Origin: Phycisphaerae bacterium
GTDB taxonomy: Bacteria; Planctomycetota; Phycisphaerae; UBA1845; Fen-1342
Assembly: GCA_030428945.1 (NCBI GenBank)
Contig: JAUIEC010000004.1
Coordinates: 278,628-342,627, forward strand
Direction of reading: 5' to 3'
Length of the DNA: 64,000 nucleotides
Below are positions 1-8,263 of the stretch, piece by piece (position 1 is the first letter of the stretch; every line of letters starts with the position of its first letter). Position numbers and translations under genes: made by a program. The notes below the pieces were generated by a model. It had not been told where the DNA came from, ran no database searches, and saw only the letters and a list, made by a program, of their open reading frames with translations.

Positions 1-1
1 C

Positions 2-373
2 CGCCTGAGCGGTGCCGACGGTGCGCCGCTGCCGGGCATCGCGCCGGTGGCGATGCAGCAGGGCGCCTACGTCGCCGATCTGATTCGCCGGCCCAACCGG
101 CCGCGCAATCCGTTTCGCTACCGCGATCGCGGCATGATGGCGACGATCGGGCGCGCGGCCGCCGTGGCCGACCTGAACGGGCGACACCTGACCGGCTATC
201 CGGCCTGGCTGGCGTGGCTGTTCGTGCACCTGTTCTTCCTGATCGAGTTCCAGAACCGGGTGCTGGTCATGCTGCAATGGGCCTGGAACTACGTGACCTG
301 GAGTCGCTCGTCGCGGCTGATCGTTGAGTACCGCGAGCAGGCCGGACCGGACCACGGAGAGGCGGCGGCATGA
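2..373 (+). CDS. NAD(P)/FAD-dependent oxidoreductase, type II NADH dehydrogenase-like (C-terminal part)
   Basis: The 5' end lies outside the window; the frame is open from base 2. The visible 123 residues begin with PLPGIAPVAMQQG and continue to a hydrophobic segment (LAWLFVHLFFLIEFQNRVLV). In type II NADH:quinone oxidoreductases (NDH-2), a motif like this closes the FAD-binding domain (the VAxQxG element contacts flavin) and is followed by a C-terminal membrane-anchoring region ending near residues such as NRxLVxxQWAW. The reaction would be electron transfer from NADH to quinone at the inner face of the cytoplasmic membrane without proton pumping. The stop overlaps the next ATG (ATGA), suggesting translational coupling to the ABC transporter genes. 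Family assignment is good; substrate detail cannot be checked because the NADH-binding half is missing. Confidence 0.8.
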   Translation, partial: RLSGADGAPLPGIAPVAMQQGAYVADLIRRPNRPRNPFRYRDRGMMATIGRAAAVADLNGRHLTGYPAWLAWLFVHLFFLIEFQNRVLVMLQWAWNYVTWSRSSRLIVEYREQAGPDHGEAAA

Positions 374-1119
374 TCGAACTGGTCGGCGTGTCCAAGCGCT
401 ACGGACAGAACTACGCTCTGCGTGACGTGAGCCTGGCGGTTCCGGAGGGTCGGACGACGGTCCTGATCGGGCAGTCGGGCTGCGGCAAGTCGACACTGCT
501 GCGCCTGGTCAACGGGCTGATCGCGCCGGATGCCGGGCAGGTGCTGATCGACGGGCGCCCCCTGCAGCCGGACAACCTGCGGACGACCCGTCACCGGATG
601 GGGTACGTCATCCAGGAAGGCGGCCTGTTCCCGCACCTGACCGCGCGGGCCAACATCTGCCTGCTGGGCAGGCACCTCGGACGCCCGCCCGAGCAGCTTG
701 CCGCCCGCGTCGCGGAACTGGCCGAACTGGTGCACCTGCGTCCGGCCCTGCTGGAGCGCTACCCGCGTGAACTGTCCGGCGGCCAGCGGCAGCGGGTCAG
801 CCTGATGCGGGCCCTGCTGCTGAACCCCGACGTGCTGCTGCTGGACGAACCGCTCGGCGCGCTGGACCCGATCATCCGGCGGAAACTGCAGACCGAACTG
901 CGCGAGATCTTCCGCCAGTTGGGCAAGACCGTCCTGCTGGTCACGCACGACCTGGCCGAGGCCGGCTACTTCGGCGACACGATCGCCCTGCTGCGAGCCG
1001 GCGAACTCGTGCAGGTCGGCAGCATGCAGGACCTGGTCGCCCGGCCGGCCGAGACGTTCGTCACCTCCTTCGTCCAGGCCCAGCGGGCCCTGGTCGACCT
1101 GCAGGCGGACGCGTCATGA
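370..1119 (+). CDS. ABC transporter ATP-binding protein, OpuCA/ProV type (possible ergothioneine or betaine importer)
   Basis: 249 residues. Walker A is GQSGCGKST at residues 34-42, the Q-loop follows at about residue 84 (YVIQEGGLFPHLT), the ABC signature is LSGGQRQR, Walker B is VLLLDEPLGALD, and the switch histidine is in VTHDL. The ALDPIIRRKLQTEL segment and the IQEGGLFPHLT Q-loop are typical of the quaternary-amine (QAT) importer subfamily. The C-terminal CBS pair of many OpuCA/ProV proteins is absent, so the protein is short and lacks that ionic-strength sensor. It overlaps the upstream stop and the downstream permease gene by ATGA on each side, so the three genes are coupled. It would energise the permease-binding protein encoded next. 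Confidence 0.9.
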   Translation: MIELVGVSKRYGQNYALRDVSLAVPEGRTTVLIGQSGCGKSTLLRLVNGLIAPDAGQVLIDGRPLQPDNLRTTRHRMGYVIQEGGLFPHLTARANICLLGRHLGRPPEQLAARVAELAELVHLRPALLERYPRELSGGQRQRVSLMRALLLNPDVLLLDEPLGALDPIIRRKLQTELREIFRQLGKTVLLVTHDLAEAGYFGDTIALLRAGELVQVGSMQDLVARPAETFVTSFVQAQRALVDLQADAS

Positions 1120-2642
1120 GCCGCCTGGCATGGATGCTGGCGTCGTGGGGCCTGCTGTCCGGTGTGGCCGTGGCCGAGGAGCCGGTTCGGGTCGCGTCGA
1201 AGACGTTCACCGAATCGGTCGTGCTTGGTGAGATGGTCCGGCACCTGGTCTCGTCGGCCGGAACGGACTGCGCGCACCAGGCCCAGCTCGGCGGCACGCA
1301 GATCCTGTGGAAGGCGCTGGTCAACGGCGACATCGACATCTACCCCGAGTACACCGGCACGCTGCGCTTCGAAGTGCTGGCCGGCGAGGAGATCGCCGCG
1401 GACGCCGACCTTCCCGCCGCCCTCGCCCGGCACGGGATCCGCAGCACCGGCCCGCTGGGGTTCAACAACACGTACGCCCTGGGAATGCGCAAGGACGTCG
1501 CGGCCGACCTGGGTGTGCGGACGATGTCGGACCTGACGCGTCACCCCGGGATGCGGTTCGGGTTCAGCAACGAGTTCATCGCCCGGGCGGACGGCTGGCC
1601 GGCGCTGCAGCGGGCCTACGCCCTGCCGCAGCAGCAGGTGCGCGGACTCGACCACGACATCGCCTACCGCGCGCTGCAGACCGGCGACGTCGACCTGATC
1701 GATCTCTACACGACCGACGCCGAGATCGACTACTACGACCTGGCGGTGCTCGAGGACGATCGCGCGCACTTCCCGCGTTACGACGCGCTGATCCTCTACC
1801 GGGCCGACCTCGCCGAGCGGCATCCGCGGGCGGCCGCCGCGCTCGAGCGCCTGGCGGGTCGGATTCCGGCCGAGGCGATGGTGGCGATGAATGCGCGGGC
1901 CAAGCTCGACAAGGTGCCCGCGGCGCAGGTGGCGGGCGACTTCCTGGCCGAGACCTTCGCGATCGACGTGGAAGTGGTCGCGGACACGTGGTACCGGCGT
2001 CTGCTGAAGCACACGCGCGAGCATCTCTGGCTGGTGGTCTGTTCGATGCTGCCGGCGATCCTGGTGGCGATTCCGCTCGGACTGCTGGCCGGCAAGCGGC
2101 GTCACCTGTCGCAGTTGATCCTCGGGGCGGTCGGGGTCATTCAGACGATTCCCGCGCTGGCCCTGCTGGTGCTGCTGATGGGGCCGCTGGGATGGCTGCG
2201 GCTGCCGGCGATCGGCGAGCCGCCGGCGATCGTCGCGCTGTTCCTCTACAGCCTGCTGCCGATCGTTCGCAGCACGTTCGCCGGTTTGCAGGAGATTCCG
2301 CCGCACCTGCGCGAGTCGGCCGAGGCGCTCGGGCTGACGCCGGCCGCACAACTGGTGCGAGTCGAACTGCCGCTGGCGACGCGGATGATTCTCTCGGGGG
2401 TCAAGACGGCGGTGGTGATCAACATCGGCTTCGCGACGCTGGGCGCGCTGATCGGGGCCGGCGGTTACGGCCAGCCGATCCTGACCGGCATCCGCCTCGA
2501 CGACTACGGGATCATTCTCGAAGGCGCCCTGCCGGCCGCGGGTCTGGCGCTGCTGGCGCAGGCCGTGTTCGAAATCAGCGAGCGATTCCTCGTGCCGGCC
2601 GGCCTGCGCCGCGCCGCAGCCGCGCGAGACACCGGGAAGTGA
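1116..2642 (+). CDS. fused substrate-binding protein and permease of a QAT-family ABC importer
   Basis: 508 residues with a signal peptide (residues about 1-20, ending AVAEEP). Residues about 22-285 form an OpuAC-type binding domain with the family landmarks SKTFTESVVLGEM, GGTQILWKALVNGDIDIYPEYTGT and LIDLYTTDAEI. Residues about 300-495 form a BPD_transp_1 permease with five or six membrane spans and the ATPase-docking EAA loop (ESAEALGLTPAAQLVRVELP). The usual OpuC/EgtU fusion has the membrane domain first and the binding domain last; here the order is reversed. It is followed at 286 bp by egtB and egtD. QAT importers of this fused kind include glycine betaine/choline systems and the ergothioneine importer EgtUV, so the neighbours favour ergothioneine or another trimethylammonium compound. 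The substrate is inference. Confidence 0.87.
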   Translation: MSRLAWMLASWGLLSGVAVAEEPVRVASKTFTESVVLGEMVRHLVSSAGTDCAHQAQLGGTQILWKALVNGDIDIYPEYTGTLRFEVLAGEEIAADADLPAALARHGIRSTGPLGFNNTYALGMRKDVAADLGVRTMSDLTRHPGMRFGFSNEFIARADGWPALQRAYALPQQQVRGLDHDIAYRALQTGDVDLIDLYTTDAEIDYYDLAVLEDDRAHFPRYDALILYRADLAERHPRAAAALERLAGRIPAEAMVAMNARAKLDKVPAAQVAGDFLAETFAIDVEVVADTWYRRLLKHTREHLWLVVCSMLPAILVAIPLGLLAGKRRHLSQLILGAVGVIQTIPALALLVLLMGPLGWLRLPAIGEPPAIVALFLYSLLPIVRSTFAGLQEIPPHLRESAEALGLTPAAQLVRVELPLATRMILSGVKTAVVINIGFATLGALIGAGGYGQPILTGIRLDDYGIILEGALPAAGLALLAQAVFEISERFLVPAGLRRAAAARDTGK

Positions 2643-2708
2643 AACGTTCGCAGGCCGGCAAACGCCGGAGGGCGCCCTTTTCACACCTCCACCCTTCACG
2701 TTTTCACG
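2639..2708. repeat. short repeat array at the end of the transporter operon
   Basis: The permease stop codon sits inside GTGAAACG. The region from 2679 to 2707 contains the inverted form, reading GTGAAAAC GTGAAGGG TGGAGGTG on the minus strand. A small hairpin (CCGGC/GCCGG around 2655-2669) lies between. This looks like a divergent member of the octamer arrays described elsewhere in the window. Confidence 0.45.
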
Positions 2709-2777
2709 CCAGATGGGGTGTTTGCGTCGTTTTTTCGCGCCGGTATTGATGATTTCGGCCGTTTCCGCGATTGACGG

Positions 2778-2805
2778 TTGACACTGCGCGCGCGGCTCTT
2801 AGGAT
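2778..2805 (+). promoter_or_regulatory. sigma-70-type promoter upstream of egtB
   Basis: A perfect TTGACA at 2778-2783 is followed after 16 bases by TAGGAT at 2800-2805 (four of six matches to TATAAT). This would start transcription near 2812, giving a 5' UTR of about 115 bases before the egtB ATG. It implies that egtBD can be expressed separately from the importer genes. Confidence 0.6.
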
Positions 2806-2927
2806 TCAGGAAAGCGCCGTCCGCAGGAAACTACCGTGTTTTGACATCCGGGCCGTCTTTCGGCGAAGCAATCGCCGGTTTCATGCGCCCGTTCCGAAAC
2901 GCCCTGCGGTGCCGGAGGATCAGGACG

Positions 2928-4238
2928 ATGTCCACCGCGCGACACACATCCACGGGTACCGTTCCCGTCCGGTCCGGCACCGGCCTGGCCGCCCGGTTCG
3001 CCGCCGTCCGAACCTTCTCGGCCACGCTGTGCGAACCGCTGGTCACCGAGGACTTCGTGATCCAGTCGATGCCGGACGCGAGCCCGGCCCGCTGGCACCT
3101 GGCGCATACGACCTGGTTCTTCGAAGCGCTCGTCCTGAAGCCGCACCTGCCCGGGTATCAGCCCTACAACCCGGATTTTCTGTACCTGTTCAACTCGTAT
3201 TACAACACGCTCGGCGAGCAGTTCCCGCGCCCGCAACGGGGCGTGCTGTCACGACCGACCGTCGGAGAGATCTTCGGCTACCGCGAATACGTCGACTGCG
3301 CGATGCGGCAGTTGCTGGCCGACCGGAACCTGTCGGGCGAGGTGGCCGGCGTGGTCGAGGTCGGCCTGAACCACGAACAGCAGCACCAGGAACTGATGCT
3401 GACCGACCTGAAGCACGCCTTCTCGTGCAATCCGCTGCTGCCGGTCTATCGCGAACAGCCGCGCCCGGAAGTCGGCCGGGTCACGCCGCTCGCCTGGTGC
3501 GACTTCGACGAAGGCGTTTACGAGATCGGCGCCGCGGGCGGCTTCTGCTACGACAACGAACTGCCGCGGCACCGCGTGTTCCTCGAACCGTTCGCGATCG
3601 CCAGCCGCCTGGTGACCTGCGACGAGTACCGCGCGTTCATGCTCGACGACGGCTACCGGCGTCCGGAGCTGTGGCTCTCGGCCGGGTGGGACACCGTCCG
3701 GGCCCGCACCTGGCGGCACCCGCTCTACTGGTTCGAGCGTGACGGCATCTGGCAGCAGTTCACGCTCAGCGGCCCGCGTCCGGTCTGCGGCGACGAACCG
3801 GTCTGCCACATCAGCTACTTCGAGGCCGACGCCTACGCCCGCTGGGCCGGCGCGCGACTCGCGACCGAGGCCGAGTGGGAAGTCGCGGCCAGCCGCCAGG
3901 CGCTGGCGGGCAATTTCGTCGAAGAGGGTGTACTGCATCCGCGGCCGGCGGCGCCCGGTTCCGACCCGCAGCAGTTCTTCGGCGATGTCTGGGAGTGGAC
4001 CCGCAGCCAGTACAGTCCGTATCCGGGCTACCAGGCGCCGGGCGGCGCGCTCGGCGAATACAACGGCAAGTTCATGTGCAACCAGTTCGTGCTGCGGGGC
4101 GGAAGCTGCGCCACCGCGCAGACGCACGTCCGTCTCAGCTATCGCAACTTCTTCGGTCCGGACGCGCGCTGGCAGTTCAGCGGCCTGCGCTTGGCCCGCG
4201 ATCCCCACGCCACAGGAGAAAGTCATCGAGGTCATTGA
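2928..4238 (+). CDS. egtB: EgtB-type hercynine sulfoxide synthase (ergothioneine biosynthesis)
   Basis: 436 residues. The N-terminal DinB-like four-helix domain carries the iron ligands: a histidine in [15 protein letters not shown] near residue 60 and the paired histidines in [11 protein letters not shown]. The C-terminal formylglycine-generating-enzyme-like domain has [36 protein letters not shown] and the closing [21 protein letters not shown]. EgtB is a cytoplasmic non-haem iron enzyme joining hercynine to a thiol (gamma-glutamylcysteine or cysteine) with O2. Which thiol is used cannot be read from the sequence. I chose the ATG at 2928 because it is preceded by GGAGGATCAGG; longer upstream frames lack similarity. 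It is followed immediately by egtD. egtC and egtE are not in the window. Confidence 0.93.
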   Translation: MSTARHTSTGTVPVRSGTGLAARFAAVRTFSATLCEPLVTEDFVIQSMPDASPARWHLAHTTWFFEALVLKPHLPGYQPYNPDFLYLFNSYYNTLGEQFPRPQRGVLSRPTVGEIFGYREYVDCAMRQLLADRNLSGEVAGVVEVGLNHEQQHQELMLTDLKHAFSCNPLLPVYREQPRPEVGRVTPLAWCDFDEGVYEIGAAGGFCYDNELPRHRVFLEPFAIASRLVTCDEYRAFMLDDGYRRPELWLSAGWDTVRARTWRHPLYWFERDGIWQQFTLSGPRPVCGDEPVCHISYFEADAYARWAGARLATEAEWEVAASRQALAGNFVEEGVLHPRPAAPGSDPQQFFGDVWEWTRSQYSPYPGYQAPGGALGEYNGKFMCNQFVLRGGSCATAQTHVRLSYRNFFGPDARWQFSGLRLARDPHATGESHRGH

Positions 4239-5190
4239 CCTGCACCCCGCCGTAGCCGATCTGCGTGCCGAAGTCCTCGCCGGTCTGCAAAGCGACCCGA
4301 AGCGCATGTCCGCCAAGCTGCTCTACGACAAACGCGGAGCCGTGCTGTTCGAGAAGATCTGCGAGCAGCCCGAGTACTACCCGACCGATACCGAACTCGA
4401 CATCCTGCGAACCTGCGCCGACGAAATCAGCGCGGTGATCGGGCCGGCCGCCCGCGTCGTCGAGCCCGGCAGCGGCGAAGGCATCAAGACCAAGCTGCTG
4501 CTGTCCAAGCTGTCCGACCCGCGTGTCTTCGTCCCGCTCGACATCTCGCGGGCCCAGCTCGAGGATGCCGCCCATCACCTGAACGAGAGTTTCCCGGACC
4601 TGCGCGTGCAGCCGATCTGCGCGGACTTCCACGACGAATTCGACCTGCCGCCGGATGAAGGCGTCCGCAAGACGAGCGTCTTCTTCCCCGGCTCGACGAT
4701 CGGCAACATGGAACCGGACGAGGCCCGCGACCTGCTGCGGCGTTTCGCCGCCTTCTGCCGCCCCGACGGCGGCATCCTGATCGGGGTCGATCTCGAGAAG
4801 CCGCCCGCGATCGTCGAGCCGGCATACGATGACGACGCCGGTGTTTCGGCCGCGTTCGCCCTGAACGTGCTGCAGCGGCTGAACCGCGAACTCGACGGCG
4901 ACTTCGACCCGGACCAGTTCCGCTACGAGGCGCCGTACGACAGCGAGCACCACCGCATCGAGATGGGCCTTGTCAGCCGGGTCGACCAGACCGTGCATGT
5001 CGCGGGCGAGGCGTTTGACCTTCGGGCGGGTGAGAAGATCATCACCGAATACTCGTACAAGTTCACGCTCGAACGGTTCGCGGACCTGGCCCGCTCGGCC
5101 GGCCTGCGGGTCAGCCACGTCTGGTGTGACCCGAAGCGGTACTTCAGCGTGCAGTACCTGACGCCCGTCACGCGCGGCGCAGCCGGTTGA
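4225..5190 (+). CDS. egtD: EgtD histidine N-alpha-methyltransferase (makes hercynine)
   Basis: About 321 residues. EgtD trimethylates histidine with three S-adenosylmethionine molecules, the first step of ergothioneine synthesis. Visible landmarks are [24 protein letters not shown] near the N-terminus, the SAM loop [30 protein letters not shown] and the C-terminal [15 protein letters not shown]. The start is unusual. Homologous N-terminal sequence ([19 protein letters not shown]) begins before the first in-frame ATG at 4306, and no ATG, GTG or TTG precedes it. The Shine-Dalgarno sequence AGGAGA at 4214-4219 points to ATC at 4225; ATT at 4234, overlapping the egtB stop, is the alternative. Translation may therefore use a rare AUU/AUC start or depend on egtB coupling. 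Function confident, start uncertain. Confidence 0.9.
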   Translation: MEVIDLHPAVADLRAEVLAGLQSDPKRMSAKLLYDKRGAVLFEKICEQPEYYPTDTELDILRTCADEISAVIGPAARVVEPGSGEGIKTKLLLSKLSDPRVFVPLDISRAQLEDAAHHLNESFPDLRVQPICADFHDEFDLPPDEGVRKTSVFFPGSTIGNMEPDEARDLLRRFAAFCRPDGGILIGVDLEKPPAIVEPAYDDDAGVSAAFALNVLQRLNRELDGDFDPDQFRYEAPYDSEHHRIEMGLVSRVDQTVHVAGEAFDLRAGEKIITEYSYKFTLERFADLARSAGLRVSHVWCDPKRYFSVQYLTPVTRGAAG

Positions 5191-5215
5191 CTTTGCCACG
5201 GGCAATCTCTATCGT
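5187..5215 (+). promoter_or_regulatory. promoter of the trp operon
   Basis: TTGACT at 5187-5192 and TATCGT at 5210-5215 with an exact 17-base spacer. The -35 box overlaps the egtD stop codon. The predicted start of transcription is about 5222, one base before the ATG of the leader peptide, so the leader peptide would be translated from a leaderless transcript. Confidence 0.6.
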
Positions 5216-5222
5216 CACACGA

Positions 5223-5306
5223 ATGCAACGCGTTTCGAACGGGTCCTGGCGGTGGTTCTGGTACGGTGATCGCACCGTCGAGGGCCGTCGTCCTGCCAGC
5301 CGCTGA
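5223..5306 (+). CDS. trpL: trp operon leader peptide (27 residues, three Trp codons)
   Basis: An ATG at 5223 opens a 27-codon frame that ends with TGA at 5304-5306. Trp codons lie at 5247, 5253 and 5259 (codons 9, 11 and 13; context S-W-R-W-F-W-Y). Three Trp in five codons is far above chance and places Phe and Tyr next to them. The frame is followed by an intrinsic terminator and then trpD, the arrangement of ribosome-mediated attenuation in trp operons. No Shine-Dalgarno sequence precedes the ATG; the promoter position suggests leaderless translation. The product itself is expected to have no function beyond reporting charged tRNA-Trp to the ribosome. Confidence 0.8.
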   Translation: MQRVSNGSWRWFWYGDRTVEGRRPASR

Positions 5307-5342
5307 AACGCCGATCGGCAGGAAAGACAGCAACAGCCCTCG
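5263..5342 (+). promoter_or_regulatory. alternative RNA pairings of the trp attenuator
   Basis: Three pairings are visible between the Trp codons and the terminator. Hairpin 1 is ACGGTG (5263-5268) with CACCGT (5273-5278). Directly after it, CGAGGGC (5279-5285) is the exact complement of GCCCTCG (5336-5342), which is the 5' arm of the terminator, so this pairing would be the antiterminator. A further hairpin, TCCTGCC (5291-5297) with GGCAGGA (5317-5323), lies inside the antiterminator loop and overlaps the leader stop codon. A ribosome stalled on the Trp codons would cover the 5' arm of hairpin 1. Which pairings dominate is inferred, not measured. Confidence 0.65.
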
Positions 5343-5365
5343 GTCAAGTCGCCGAGGGTTTTTTT
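5337..5365 (+). terminator. intrinsic terminator (attenuator) before trpD
   Basis: CCCTCGG (5337-5343) pairs with CCGAGGG (5352-5358) around an 8-base loop and is followed by seven T residues (5359-5365). It ends 32 bases before the trpD ATG and can be disrupted by the antiterminator pairing. Confidence 0.85.
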
Positions 5366-5397
5366 ATTGGCCAGACCCAGCCCGGGAGTCGCCTGCG

Positions 5398-6411
5398 ATG
5401 ACAATCCGCGAGGCCCTCAGCCTGATCGTCGACGGCGGTCGCCTGTCCGAAACGCAGGCCGCTGCCGTCGCCGACCAGATCATCTCCGGCCAGGCCGAAC
5501 CCGAGCAGATCGCCGGCCTGCTGATCGGCCTGCGGACCCGCGGCGAATCGATCGATGAAATCAGCGGCTTCGTCCGGGCCGTGCGGAAACGCGCCACGCC
5601 GCTTGATCTCGATCCGGCCGAACTGGTCGACACCTGCGGGACCGGCGGGGACCACGCCGGGACCTTCAATATCTCGACCGCGGCTGCCTTCGTCGCCGCC
5701 GCGGCCGGGTGCCGGGTCGCCAAGCACGGGAACCGTTCGAGCGCCAGTCCGTGCGGCAGCGCCGACGTGCTCGAAGCGCTCGGCATCGCGATCGACCTGC
5801 CCCCGGCCCGCTCGGCCGAACTGATCCGCGACCTGGGCATCGGTTTCCTGTTCGCCCCGCAGTACCACGCGGGCGCCCGGCATGCGGCCGGTCCGCGGCG
5901 GGCGCTGGGCGTGCGGACGATCTTCAACACGGTCGGACCGCTGGTGCACCCGGGCAATGCCCAGCGGCAACTGCTGGGCGTCTACGCGGCGGGTCTGACC
6001 GAAACGATGGCCGAGGTGCTCCGGCGTCACGGTGCCCGGCACTGCCTGGTGGTGCACGGCGAGGACGGACTGGACGAGATCACACTGCGGGGCGCGACCC
6101 GCGTCACGGAACTGCGTGATAACCACATGCAGACCTACCAGCTTTGTCCGGAGGATTTCGAGATCACCCGCCGGCCGAACCTGGCCGGGCTCGAAGGTGG
6201 TAAGCCGGCCGAGAATGCCCGCCGAATCGAGCAGGTCCTGGACGATCAGCCCGGACCGGCACGCGACGTGGTCGTGCTGAACGCCGGCGCGGCGATCTAC
6301 GCCGGCGGCCGGGCGGAGAGCATCGCGGCCGGTGTCGCCCGGGCCCGCGCGTGCCTGGCCGACGGCAGCGCCCGCGAGAAACTGCGCCGGCTGCGGGAGG
6401 CCTCGGCATGA
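5398..6411 (+). CDS. trpD: anthranilate phosphoribosyltransferase
   Basis: 337 residues. TrpD transfers phosphoribosyl from PRPP to anthranilate, the second step from chorismate to tryptophan. The PRPP and anthranilate sites are visible in DTCGTGGDHAGTFNIST (about residues 77-93), AKHGNRSSASPCGSADVLEALGI, and FLFAPQYHAGARHA, with VRTIFNTVGPLVHPGN following. The ATG at 5398 lies eight bases after GGGAG and begins the conserved helical N-terminus (TIREALSLIVDG); the longer frame upstream would run through the attenuator hairpins. It is the first structural gene after the attenuator and overlaps trpC by ATGA. TrpD is not fused to a TrpG domain here. Confidence 0.96.
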   Translation: MTIREALSLIVDGGRLSETQAAAVADQIISGQAEPEQIAGLLIGLRTRGESIDEISGFVRAVRKRATPLDLDPAELVDTCGTGGDHAGTFNISTAAAFVAAAAGCRVAKHGNRSSASPCGSADVLEALGIAIDLPPARSAELIRDLGIGFLFAPQYHAGARHAAGPRRALGVRTIFNTVGPLVHPGNAQRQLLGVYAAGLTETMAEVLRRHGARHCLVVHGEDGLDEITLRGATRVTELRDNHMQTYQLCPEDFEITRRPNLAGLEGGKPAENARRIEQVLDDQPGPARDVVVLNAGAAIYAGGRAESIAAGVARARACLADGSAREKLRRLREASA

Positions 6412-7196
6412 GCGTGCTGGATCGCATCGCGGCCGACACGCGCACGGTTGTCGCCGAGCGGAAGCGGGCGCGTCCGTGGCCGGAGTTGCGACGGGCGGCC
6501 GAGGCGGCGCCGCCGCCAGGTGACTTTCGCGCGGCCCTGCAGGCGGACGGACTCGGCGTGATCGCGGAATTCAAGCGGCGTTCTCCCTCGCGCGGCTGGC
6601 TGGCCGAGGGGCGCGACGTCGGCGCGGTGGCCCGCGCGTACGCCGCCAGCGGCGCGACCTGCATGTCGGTGCTGACCGAGACGCTGCATTTCGCCGGCCG
6701 CGACGCGGACCTGCGGGCGGCGGCCGAGGCCTGCGACCTGCCGCTGTTGCGCAAGGACTTCACGCTGGACCTGTACCAGGTGCACGAGGCCCGGCTGATC
6801 GGCGCGTCGGCGATCCTGCTGATCGTGCGGATGATCGACGATGGGTTCCTCGGCGAGGCGCTGCATGCAGCCCGCGAACTGGGCCTGGCGGCCCTGGTCG
6901 AGGTTCACGACCAGCCCGAACTCGAGCGGGCCCTGGCCGCGCGGGCCGACCTGGTCGGGATCAACAACCGCAATCTCGACACGTTCGAGGTTTCGCTCGA
7001 CACCTGCCTGACCTTGCGGAGCCATCTGCCGGAGGGCGTCGTCGCGGTGGCCGAGAGCGGCATTCACACGCGGGACGATGTCGCCCAGGTCGCGGCGGGC
7101 GGTTTTGACGCGATGCTGATCGGCGAAGCGCTCGTGACGGCGGCGGATCCCGGTCGTCGGTTGCGGGAACTGCTCGGGACGGGAGAGCCGGCATGA
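6408..7196 (+). CDS. trpC: indole-3-glycerol phosphate synthase
   Basis: 262 residues, a TIM barrel that cyclises CdRP to indole-3-glycerol phosphate. Conserved active-site strands are VIAEFKRRSPSRGWL (catalytic lysine in EFKRRSPS), LLRKDFTLDLYQV (catalytic lysine), LVEVHDQPEL, VGINNRNLDTFEV, VAVAESGIHTRDD and AMLIGEALV. The start overlaps the trpD stop (ATGA), and the stop overlaps the next gene by ATGA, so translation is coupled on both sides. Length and motifs match monofunctional TrpC; no TrpF fusion is present. Confidence 0.96.
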   Translation: MSVLDRIAADTRTVVAERKRARPWPELRRAAEAAPPPGDFRAALQADGLGVIAEFKRRSPSRGWLAEGRDVGAVARAYAASGATCMSVLTETLHFAGRDADLRAAAEACDLPLLRKDFTLDLYQVHEARLIGASAILLIVRMIDDGFLGEALHAARELGLAALVEVHDQPELERALAARADLVGINNRNLDTFEVSLDTCLTLRSHLPEGVVAVAESGIHTRDDVAQVAAGGFDAMLIGEALVTAADPGRRLRELLGTGEPA

Positions 7197-8263
7197 GCGA
7201 ACTGGAACGACTGCGCGAGGAGATTCGCGACCTGGACGGCGAACTGCTGCGCATCGTGGCCCGTCGGATGGACGTCGCCCGCCGCATCGGGCGGATCAAG
7301 CGGGCCGGCGGCGTGCCGCTCCGCGACTGGGACGTCGAGCGCCGCGTGCTCGACCGGGCCGCCGAGCGGGCCGCGACGCACAACCTCCCGAGCGGGTTCG
7401 TGCGGAACCTGATGCAGCAGGTGATCGCCGAGTCGCGGGCGACCCAGGAGCGCAGCGGCTACGCGGAGTTCGCCGGGCAGGCCAGCGACATCGCCGTCGT
7501 CGGCGGTCGCGGCCGGATGGGTGCCTGGCTGGTGGACTTCTTCCGCAACCAGGGACACCGCGTCCGGATCGTCGAGGTCGACACCGGCCCGGACGATGTC
7601 TCGCTGGCCGAGGCTGCCCGCGTGGCCGACATGGTCGTACTGGCCACGCCGCTGGAGGTCGTGCCGGACGCGCTCGCGGAACTGACCGCCGGCGGGTATC
7701 GCGGGATGGCCTGCGACGTGGCCAGCCTGAAGAGCCACTTGGTGCCGGCGATCGAGGCGGCCCGGGCGGCCGGGATGCGGTACACCAGCCTGCACCCAAT
7801 GTTCGGCCCGGGCGTGCAGACGCTCTCGGACCAGGTGCTGGTGCTGTGCGACTGCGGCGATCCCGAGGCGACCGCGGAGGTGCGGCGGTTCTTCGAGCAG
7901 ACGGCGGTGACGCTGGTGGAGCTGTCGCTGTCCGAACACGACCGGATCGCGAGCTACGTGCTGGGGCTCTCGCACCTGATCAACATCGTGTTCGCCGGCA
8001 CGCTGCGGCGCAGCGAACTGCCCTACCAGCGGTTCGCCCGGATTGGCAGCACCACCTTTCATTCGCAGATGAACACCACCGGCACGGTCATTCGCGAGCA
8101 GCCCGAACTGTACTACCGCATTCAGGCGTTGAACGCCTATCGCCCGCAGTTGTACGAGGCGCTGCGGGCGGAACTGCAGGGTCTCTGCCAGGCGGTCGAA
8201 TCCGGCGACCAGGAGGCGTTCGTCCACAGCATGCGTCAGGCCCGTGCGTGGATCGAAGCATGA
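7193..8263 (+). CDS. tyrA: bifunctional chorismate mutase-prephenate dehydrogenase (T-protein type)
   Basis: 356 residues. Residues 1-90 form an AroQ-type chorismate mutase (LREEIRDLDGELLRIVARRMDVARRIGRIKR, then LMQQVIAESRATQE). Residues about 98-350 form a prephenate dehydrogenase with the dinucleotide loop VVGGRGRMGAWLV, the substrate motif SLHPMFGPG and the helical C-terminal domain. The fusion converts chorismate to 4-hydroxyphenylpyruvate for tyrosine. Its insertion between trpC and trpF ties tyrosine synthesis to the Trp-attenuated operon. Similar fusions are best known from Enterobacterales; here no separate ACT domain is seen. ATGA overlaps exist with both neighbours. Confidence 0.93.
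   Translation: MSELERLREEIRDLDGELLRIVARRMDVARRIGRIKRAGGVPLRDWDVERRVLDRAAERAATHNLPSGFVRNLMQQVIAESRATQERSGYAEFAGQASDIAVVGGRGRMGAWLVDFFRNQGHRVRIVEVDTGPDDVSLAEAARVADMVVLATPLEVVPDALAELTAGGYRGMACDVASLKSHLVPAIEAARAAGMRYTSLHPMFGPGVQTLSDQVLVLCDCGDPEATAEVRRFFEQTAVTLVELSLSEHDRIASYVLGLSHLINIVFAGTLRRSELPYQRFARIGSTTFHSQMNTTGTVIREQPELYYRIQALNAYRPQLYEALRAELQGLCQAVESGDQEAFVHSMRQARAWIEA

Noticed and set aside
966..2699. Long open frames antisense to the transporter, trp, tyr and other genes
   Set aside because: High GC content opens long antisense frames. Their products are Arg/Gln/His-rich low-complexity strings without domain character, and they oppose well-supported genes.
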